In this document: positions 7,752-11,511 of the stretch, one piece after another
Numbering within the stretch: position 1 is the first letter of the stretch
Layout: each line of letters starts with the position of its first letter
Source: Bacillota bacterium
Lineage (GTDB): Bacteria; Bacillota; Clostridia; Acetivibrionales; DTU013
NCBI GenBank assembly: GCA_023399355.1
Contig: JAEWQC010000127.1
Span: 1 to 11,511 of the forward strand
Direction: 5' to 3'
Length of the DNA stretch: 11,511 nt
Translations under genes and position numbers: made by a program
The notes under the pieces: generated by a model
The model's input: the letters and a program-made list of their open reading frames with translations, nothing else
What the model was told of the DNA's origin: nothing
The model's database searches: none

Positions 7752-8597
7752 ATGGAGATTAAAATGGGTGGCAATATTTACGACCCCGGATATGTAAAAA
7801 TAAAGAATCGGCAAAATGTAAATAAAGAAAGATGGAATGATGTCTATAAAAAGTATGCTTTAACTGACTGGGAATTAATTGAGCCGGAAAATTTATATCA
7901 ATATATCAATAAAACCAGTCTAAACAAAAGAAAAATAAAGAAAATTACAGAGTTTGGCTGCGGAAGAGGTATCAGAATATTAAGTCTGGTATTGCTGGAT
8001 AATGAAATCAATAGAGAAGATGTATCTATTAAATGTATCGATATTTCTGCAAAGGCCATATCAGATGCAGAGGCTGTTTATTCACAGTTAAAGGAAAAGG
8101 AAATACCGGATATCTTTAATGAATTATCAAGCCGGGGCCATTTATCAAAAGAATTTGAGAATTTATTAAAGGAGGGCATCCCTGATATCAAATGTACGAT
8201 TGAATTTGTAAACACTGACTTGTTTATGGGGTTCGCGGCTGATGAGAAAACAGACCTGTTGATAGATTGGATGTGTTTTCATGAGATACCCGTTGAATCC
8301 AGAGCAGAATATATCAGAATAGCGGAGAATCTATGTGAGAATTACTTTATTTTAACTGTTTTCTGTTCTGACGATTGTACCTTTCCGATTGAAGAATTTA
8401 AGCCCGTTGATGGTCATATACAAAAGCATATGTTTTCATGTGCGGAAATTGAGCAGTATTTTAGTAATTCCTTTATACAGATTCCAAGTTATCGATGCTT
8501 CTATCCTGGAAACAGTGAAAAAATCCATAGTGATGGAATGATATTTCCTAAAAAAACTTATTTTATGGTTAAACAAGGGCGTAAACATTTAGCATAG
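7752..8597 (+). CDS. Class I SAM-dependent methyltransferase
   Basis: A 281-residue protein with a Rossmann-type methyltransferase core. Motif I is ITEFGCGRG (67-73 for EFGCGRG); the acidic residue after strand 2 is D97 in CIDIS; FVNTDLF (152-158) matches the third strand; DLLIDWMCFHEIP (168-180) corresponds to motif IV and the following helix. About 50 residues (100-150) between strands 2 and 3 are longer than usual and charged, perhaps a substrate lid. Substrate is unknown; the layout resembles small-molecule methyltransferases more than DNA or rRNA enzymes, as there is no NPPY or target-recognition domain. ATG 7752 follows AAGAGGTG; a GTG at 7716 overlaps the upstream gene without a site. 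It lies 11 nt after the membrane-protein gene and probably works with it. Confidence 0.82.
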   Translation: MEIKMGGNIYDPGYVKIKNRQNVNKERWNDVYKKYALTDWELIEPENLYQYINKTSLNKRKIKKITEFGCGRGIRILSLVLLDNEINREDVSIKCIDISAKAISDAEAVYSQLKEKEIPDIFNELSSRGHLSKEFENLLKEGIPDIKCTIEFVNTDLFMGFAADEKTDLLIDWMCFHEIPVESRAEYIRIAENLCENYFILTVFCSDDCTFPIEEFKPVDGHIQKHMFSCAEIEQYFSNSFIQIPSYRCFYPGNSEKIHSDGMIFPKKTYFMVKQGRKHLA

Positions 8598-8620
8598 GTT
8601 TTTTCATAACAGTTGTTGCA

Positions 8621-8736
8621 CTATTTCTTCTTTGTTCTTGATCTGCAGACAAAACCGAATAAACGGCTGCGATAAGAACAACAATTAGTAGTATTCCTGT
8701 TTTGCAGGATGAATTATTTAGTTCAAAAATCCCAAA
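8621..8736 (-). pseudogene. Frameshifted relic of the small hydrophobic peptide gene
   Basis: On the - strand, right after the stop of the repeat-protein gene, the frame reads GILLIVVLIAAVY. After a one-base deletion relative to the copy at 11378-11268 it would continue with a basic tail ...RSRTKKK and TAG (8623-8621). The two copies share CTTATCGC at the same place (55 versus 56 nt from the TAG), the AAGAAGAAATAG end and about 20 nt beyond it. There is no ATG, GTG or TTG in frame. It is therefore best read as a decayed duplicate. Its first half happens to be in frame with the repeat protein past the TGA. Confidence 0.6.
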
Positions 8737-8739
8737 GGT

Positions 8740-10911
8740 TCATTTATTCCCACCTGCAATCAGCACCGTCGTTGTATTGTTCGCGGCTTCAATAAAAAAA
8801 CCGTTGAATTCATCGATACCCTGTTCCTTGCTAATCAACCGGATATTATGAAATCCAGGCGAAAACGGCCCTGCTGTCAAATAGCCCTTTTGATCCGTCT
8901 TACCTAAAAGAGTCTGATCTGACCATATTTCTACATTTTGAACAGGTTTTTTAGTAGACTGGTATAAAACAGTAAAGGCTATTTTCCCTTCTTTCAGATT
9001 CTTATCTTCTCCATTAAACCAAAGTTCTGTATAAGTCTCCTGCTGTGTGATATAGAACCCGTTTTGCCTCTTTATATTATTCGATGCATCTACCAGAGTA
9101 ATATCATGGTGCCCTGCTTTATAGGGTCCTGCTCTCAGCAGCCCCTGTTCATCCGAAATTCCAATTTCCGCGCCGTCCATTAAAATGTGTATGTTTGATA
9201 ATGGCTTCTTTGTTTCCTGATCCAGCACTTCCAATGTAATATACCCTTCCTTCAGGTTCTTGTCTTCATAAAGAAACCACAGTTCAGTTTTTGTTTCCTT
9301 GCTGGTTATGAAAAATCCATTGAGATTACTGATGCCACTTTCAGGGTCCAGCATTTCTATATCATGATGGCCTGCTGCCAAAGGACCTGCTTTTAATGAT
9401 CCATTTGCATTGGTTTTCCCGAGAAGCTTGTCTTCTTCATAAATCTCGATCCCTTCCAAAGGTTTTTTGTTTTTATGATCCACCACTTTTAACGTTATAT
9501 TGCCTTCATGAAGATTCGGATCATTCAAGTCGAACCATACTTCCGTCGAAGATTCCTTTTTTCGTATATAAAATCCGTTATTGCGCTCTGTACCGGTTTT
9601 TTCATCAATTAATGTAATGTCATGATGGCCCGGCGGATAGGGCCCGATTCGAAGTTTTCCATTTTCACCGGTTGTACCGACAAGTTTTTTATCCTTCCAT
9701 ACTTGGACATCCGAAAACGGTTTTTTTGTGAATTGATCCACAACTTTTAGAGTGATATACCCTTCCTCCAGGTTTGGGTCATCCTTTTCAAACCACAGTT
9801 CTGTGGCTGATTCCTTTTTTGTTATGTAAAATCCGTTCATTTCTTCGGTCCCACTGGCTTTATCCATCAGTAGAATATCGTGATGCCCTGCTTTAAAAGG
9901 ACCGATTCTGAGTTTACCCGTCTTGCTTGTTTTCCCCAAAAGAGTATCATCCATCCATAACTCTATTCCTTCATATGATTTTTTAGTTAACTGATCGACA
10001 ACTTTTATCGTAATATACCCCGAATCCAGTGACTTGTCCTGAGGCTCAAACCACAAGACCGTATTACTCTCCGCCTGTGTGATATAAAAACCGTTTTTCT
10101 CCCTTGTACCGCTTGCTTCATCAAAGAGTTCCATATCATAATGGCCGGCCGGATATGGTCCCAGGCGTATACTACCCTTGGAATCCGTTTTGCCAAGTAA
10201 CTTGTCTTCCATGAACACCTGTATATCCGGAAATACTTTTTTGGTATTGGGATTGATAACCTTTATTGTGCAATATCCGGCTTCCAGGTTCTTATTGTTT
10301 AAAGTCATCCACATTTCAGTTCTTGATTCTGCGCCCGTAATAAAAAATCCATTTTTGACTTCTGTCCCGCTTGGCTCATGGATTAATACGGCATCATGAT
10401 GTCCAACCGAGTATGGCCCAATTCTCAAGAAGCCGTTTTTGTCACTTTTCCCGGCAAACTCATCCTCAGTCCATACTTGAACATCCTCATATGGCAGCTT
10501 CGTATTTTGATCAACAATATAAATACTGATAAAGCCGCTTTCCAACGTACCATCCGGTTTATTAAAATATACAAGGCTGGTGTTTTGGGGTTGTTTGATA
10601 AAAATACTGGTTTTGGTGTTAAAATTACTTACAGGATCACGAAGTTCAATTATATGTTCGCCTTTTGATAATGGTCCCATCTTGATTTGGCCATTTTTAT
10701 CCGTTTTGCCTTGCAGTTCATCTTCAATAAGTATCTGAATGCCTTCCGCAGGAGTTGCAGCCCCATCATAAAGTACTGTAATTGTAATGTACCCCTCTGT
10801 GAAACCGGATCCGGAATTATCACTGGCTTTAGCTGAACCATTTGCTATGAAAAATGCAGATACGAACATTATTATAACTGCAATAACCCTCGCGATACTA
10901 TTATTTCTCAT
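8740..10911 (-). CDS. Secreted protein of eight 86-residue beta-sandwich-like repeats
   Basis: A 723-residue exported protein: signal peptide 1-29 (cleavage near SAKA/SDN), a 7-residue Ser/Gly linker, then eight contiguous repeats at 37-122, 123-208, 209-294, 295-380, 381-466, 467-552, 553-638 and 639-723 with almost no length change. The consensus is L-x-E-G-Y-I-T-x-K-V-V-D, K-K-P, L-L-G-K-T-D-x-x-G-x-L-R-x-G-P, G-H-H-D-I-x-L, G-T and N-G-F-Y-I-T, ending T-E-L-W-F. The G-K-T-D-x-x-G...G-H pattern is that of transthyretin-like modules (carboxypeptidase regulatory, CnaB or PEGA type). No Lys/Asn/Glu isopeptide set, LPXTG or C-terminal helix is evident, so attachment is unclear. AAAGG lies 9 nt before the ATG. 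A role as a surface stalk or binding protein is inferred. Confidence 0.82.
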   Translation of the reverse strand: MRNNSIARVIAVIIMFVSAFFIANGSAKASDNSGSGFTEGYITITVLYDGAATPAEGIQILIEDELQGKTDKNGQIKMGPLSKGEHIIELRDPVSNFNTKTSIFIKQPQNTSLVYFNKPDGTLESGFISIYIVDQNTKLPYEDVQVWTEDEFAGKSDKNGFLRIGPYSVGHHDAVLIHEPSGTEVKNGFFITGAESRTEMWMTLNNKNLEAGYCTIKVINPNTKKVFPDIQVFMEDKLLGKTDSKGSIRLGPYPAGHYDMELFDEASGTREKNGFYITQAESNTVLWFEPQDKSLDSGYITIKVVDQLTKKSYEGIELWMDDTLLGKTSKTGKLRIGPFKAGHHDILLMDKASGTEEMNGFYITKKESATELWFEKDDPNLEEGYITLKVVDQFTKKPFSDVQVWKDKKLVGTTGENGKLRIGPYPPGHHDITLIDEKTGTERNNGFYIRKKESSTEVWFDLNDPNLHEGNITLKVVDHKNKKPLEGIEIYEEDKLLGKTNANGSLKAGPLAAGHHDIEMLDPESGISNLNGFFITSKETKTELWFLYEDKNLKEGYITLEVLDQETKKPLSNIHILMDGAEIGISDEQGLLRAGPYKAGHHDITLVDASNNIKRQNGFYITQQETYTELWFNGEDKNLKEGKIAFTVLYQSTKKPVQNVEIWSDQTLLGKTDQKGYLTAGPFSPGFHNIRLISKEQGIDEFNGFFIEAANNTTTVLIAGGNK
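8744..10803 (-). repeat. Eight tandem 258-bp coding repeats
   Basis: The repeat-protein gene consists of eight in-frame units of 258 bp (the last 255 bp). At the protein level they are clearly homologous, but at the DNA level they are well diverged, which indicates an old expansion kept by selection on the fold rather than recent duplication. Repeats 2-7 are most alike; the first and last are the most divergent, as expected for capping units. Confidence 0.85.
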
Positions 10912-10925
10912 ATAAATCTACCTTT

Positions 10926-10944
10926 CTATTAATGATACTAATAG
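10926..10944. repeat. Small inverted repeat in the leader of the repeat-protein gene
   Basis: CTATTA (10926-10931) and TAATAG (10939-10944) are perfect arms around a 7-nt loop, just upstream of the AAAGG ribosome binding site. The stem is AT-only, so its effect as an RNA structure is doubtful; a protein-binding site is equally possible. Confidence 0.3.
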
Positions 10945-10994
10945 AGAATTTTATATTAAATATGTCGTTTCCTCTTAATTGTAAACATAATACA

Positions 10995-11023
10995 ATTTTA
11001 CTGCAAATTCGTATCATTTGCAA
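10995..11023 (-). promoter_or_regulatory. Promoter of the repeat-protein gene
   Basis: On the - strand TTGCAA (11023-11018), a 17-bp spacer and TAAAAT (11000-10995) fit a sigma-A promoter, giving a leader of about 75 nt. A second overlapping candidate (TTGCAG with TACAAT, also 17 bp) lies 16 nt closer to the gene. Confidence 0.55.
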
Positions 11024-11120
11024 TATGCGGGTTCTTTTGATGTGGCTATCTCTTACTCCACTTTAAAATGAAGACTTTCCGGGTTATAAACAGAAAGCCT
11101 TTGTTTTTCTTTGAAATGTT

Positions 11121-11149
11121 TTGACGACGGTTTGACGACATAATATGAA
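11121..11149 (+). promoter_or_regulatory. Direct-repeat box and possible + strand promoter
   Basis: TTTGACGAC occurs at 11120-11128 and again at 11131-11139, 11 bp apart. The core GACGACGGTTTGACGACA (11123-11140) matches the WG-operon box at 15 of 18 bases. On the + strand TTGACG (11121-11126), a 17-bp spacer and TATGAA (11144-11149) could start a transcript near 11156, antisense to the 3' part of the small peptide mRNA. Confidence 0.4.
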
Positions 11150-11167
11150 TATTGATGAAAATATAAA

Positions 11168-11198
11168 GGGGAAATGCCTGTAAAGAGAGAGGCATCCC
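11168..11198 (-). terminator. Probable terminator of the small peptide transcript
   Basis: On the - strand GGGATGCCT and AGGCAT-tt-CCC pair around a 10-nt loop, followed by CTTTATATTTTC. The + strand lacks a U-run after the stem, so the element acts for the - strand transcript that encodes the 36-residue peptide. Confidence 0.6.
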
Positions 11199-11267
11199 GA
11201 TGTATAGTAATCATAGGATTTAAAGGACTTATGGGATTTAATAAAGTTTTCCACAATCGTTGTCACT

Positions 11268-11378
11268 CTATTTCTTCTTTTTTCTTGTTCTGAAAACTAA
11301 ACTGAAATATACAACAGCGATAAGTAAAGCTACATAATAAAAAGCTTTTGCCAGTGTCATATCCTTAAAAAAATCCAT
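11268..11378 (-). CDS. 36-residue hydrophobic peptide, possible type I toxin
   Basis: The reading frame starts MDFFKDMTLAKAFYY, continues with one membrane helix (VALLIAVVYFSLVF) and ends RTRKKKK. A single helix with a short lysine-rich C-terminus is the build of small Gram-positive membrane peptides, including type I toxins such as TxpA and BsrG. No ribosome binding site lies directly before ATG 11378; instead a 7-codon ORF with a good site stops 4 nt upstream, suggesting translational coupling. A terminator follows at 11198-11168, and a possible opposing promoter lies inside the 3' region. A decayed homologue at 8736-8621, with changes that preserve hydrophobicity up to the frameshift, supports it being a real coding unit. 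The toxin role is inference; a regulatory or structural small membrane protein is the alternative. Confidence 0.5.
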   Translation of the reverse strand: MDFFKDMTLAKAFYYVALLIAVVYFSLVFRTRKKKK

Positions 11379-11382
11379 CAAA

Positions 11383-11406
11383 TCACTTGTATGATGTATT
11401 CAACAT
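11383..11406 (-). CDS. Seven-codon leader ORF
   Basis: ATG TTG AAT ACA TCA TAC AAG TGA (MLNTSYK) begins 8 nt after AAAGGA and ends 4 nt before the ATG of the 36-residue peptide. Its start codon is inside a perfect inverted repeat, TGATGT (11392-11397) and ACATCA (11403-11408), that could fold the site away. It may control translation of the next frame by coupling. Confidence 0.35.
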   Translation of the reverse strand: MLNTSYK

Positions 11407-11491
11407 CAATACATTCCTTTCTTATATATTTTTATTTATACTTTATTTAACACTGTGGACTTTTTATAAAAATTTATAGCTTTGACTATTT

Positions 11492-11511
11492 AAAGGAGTG
11501 TATTGCCACAG
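11492..11511 (+). promoter_or_regulatory. Ribosome binding site at the right edge
   Basis: AAAGGAG (11492-11498) is followed 4 nt later by TTG CCA CAG at the window end. It may mark the start of a + strand gene divergent from the small peptide, but only three codons are visible and no convincing promoter was found. Confidence 0.25.

Larger units (their letters stand above)
10912..11267. other. 356-bp intergenic control region
   Basis: This stretch has no convincing long gene. It holds, from left to right, the leader and promoter of the repeat-protein gene, a hairpin at 11073-11099 (9-bp - strand stem with two G-T pairs), an 18-bp direct-repeat box at 11123-11140, and a terminator-like hairpin for the small peptide transcript at 11168-11198. 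The two open frames of 60-67 codons on the - strand have no ribosome binding site and cross the hairpins. Confidence 0.7.

Noticed and set aside
8692..8712. Hairpin TCCTG-CAAAA-CAGGA as terminator of the repeat-protein gene
   Set aside because: The stem is only 5 bp with no U-tract directly after it on either strand, and it falls in the former coding part of the decayed peptide copy.
11053..11266. Two overlapping - strand frames of 60 and 67 codons
   Set aside because: No ribosome binding sites, unlike any protein pattern, and crossed by two hairpins and the shared regulatory box.
11174..11293. A 39-codon + strand frame beginning MPVKREASRC
   Set aside because: Its start lies inside the terminator hairpin with spacing too short from GGGG, and it is antisense to the small peptide gene; more likely part of a non-coding antisense RNA.

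Overview
The window looks like chromosomal DNA from a Gram-positive (Bacillota, probably clostridial or Paenibacillus-like) bacterium. This rests on strong AGGAGG-type ribosome binding sites, AT-rich intergenic DNA with Bacillus-type -35/-10 promoters, intrinsic terminators, many secreted proteins with signal peptidase I-type signals, and typical Bacillota families (an M3 oligoendopeptidase, WG-repeat proteins, an Ntn linear-amide hydrolase). No genus can be named from this sequence. There are no tRNA, rRNA, CRISPR, insertion-sequence or phage genes.

Layout, left to right. (1) 1-52: probable tail of an upstream + strand gene. (2) 221-1297 (+): exported, C-terminally anchored Ntn hydrolase, whose catalytic Cys would be freed by signal-peptide cleavage. 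(3) A bidirectional terminator, then 3082-1388 (-): M3 oligoendopeptidase with its own extended -10 promoter and a visibly more GC-rich sequence than its neighbours. (4) 5674-3229 (-): two adjacent secreted WG-repeat paralogues, probably one operon, behind an operator-rich control region. (5) 5968-8597 (+): a tight two-gene AT-rich operon, a four-TM coiled-coil protein with a large unrecognised cytoplasmic domain followed by a class I SAM-dependent methyltransferase. (6) 10911-8740 (-): secreted protein made almost entirely of eight 86-residue beta-sandwich-like repeats. (7) 11378-11268 (-): a 36-residue hydrophobic peptide ending in lysines, absent from a normal gene-length scan, preceded by a 7-codon leader ORF. 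A frameshifted relic of the same element lies at 8621-8736, so the repeat-protein gene is flanked by an intact and a broken copy.

Two observations stand out. First, an 18-bp direct-repeat box occurs twice (5757-5774 and 11123-11140; 15 of 18 bases identical, half-sites 11 bp apart), once upstream of the WG operon and once between the small peptide and the repeat-protein gene. This suggests a shared response-regulator-like operator and links two surface-protein loci. Second, the small peptide, its leader ORF, its terminator and an opposing promoter inside its 3' region resemble a type I toxin-antitoxin locus. The membrane-protein/methyltransferase pair is the best candidate for an undescribed protein system, but its function cannot be read from the sequence.
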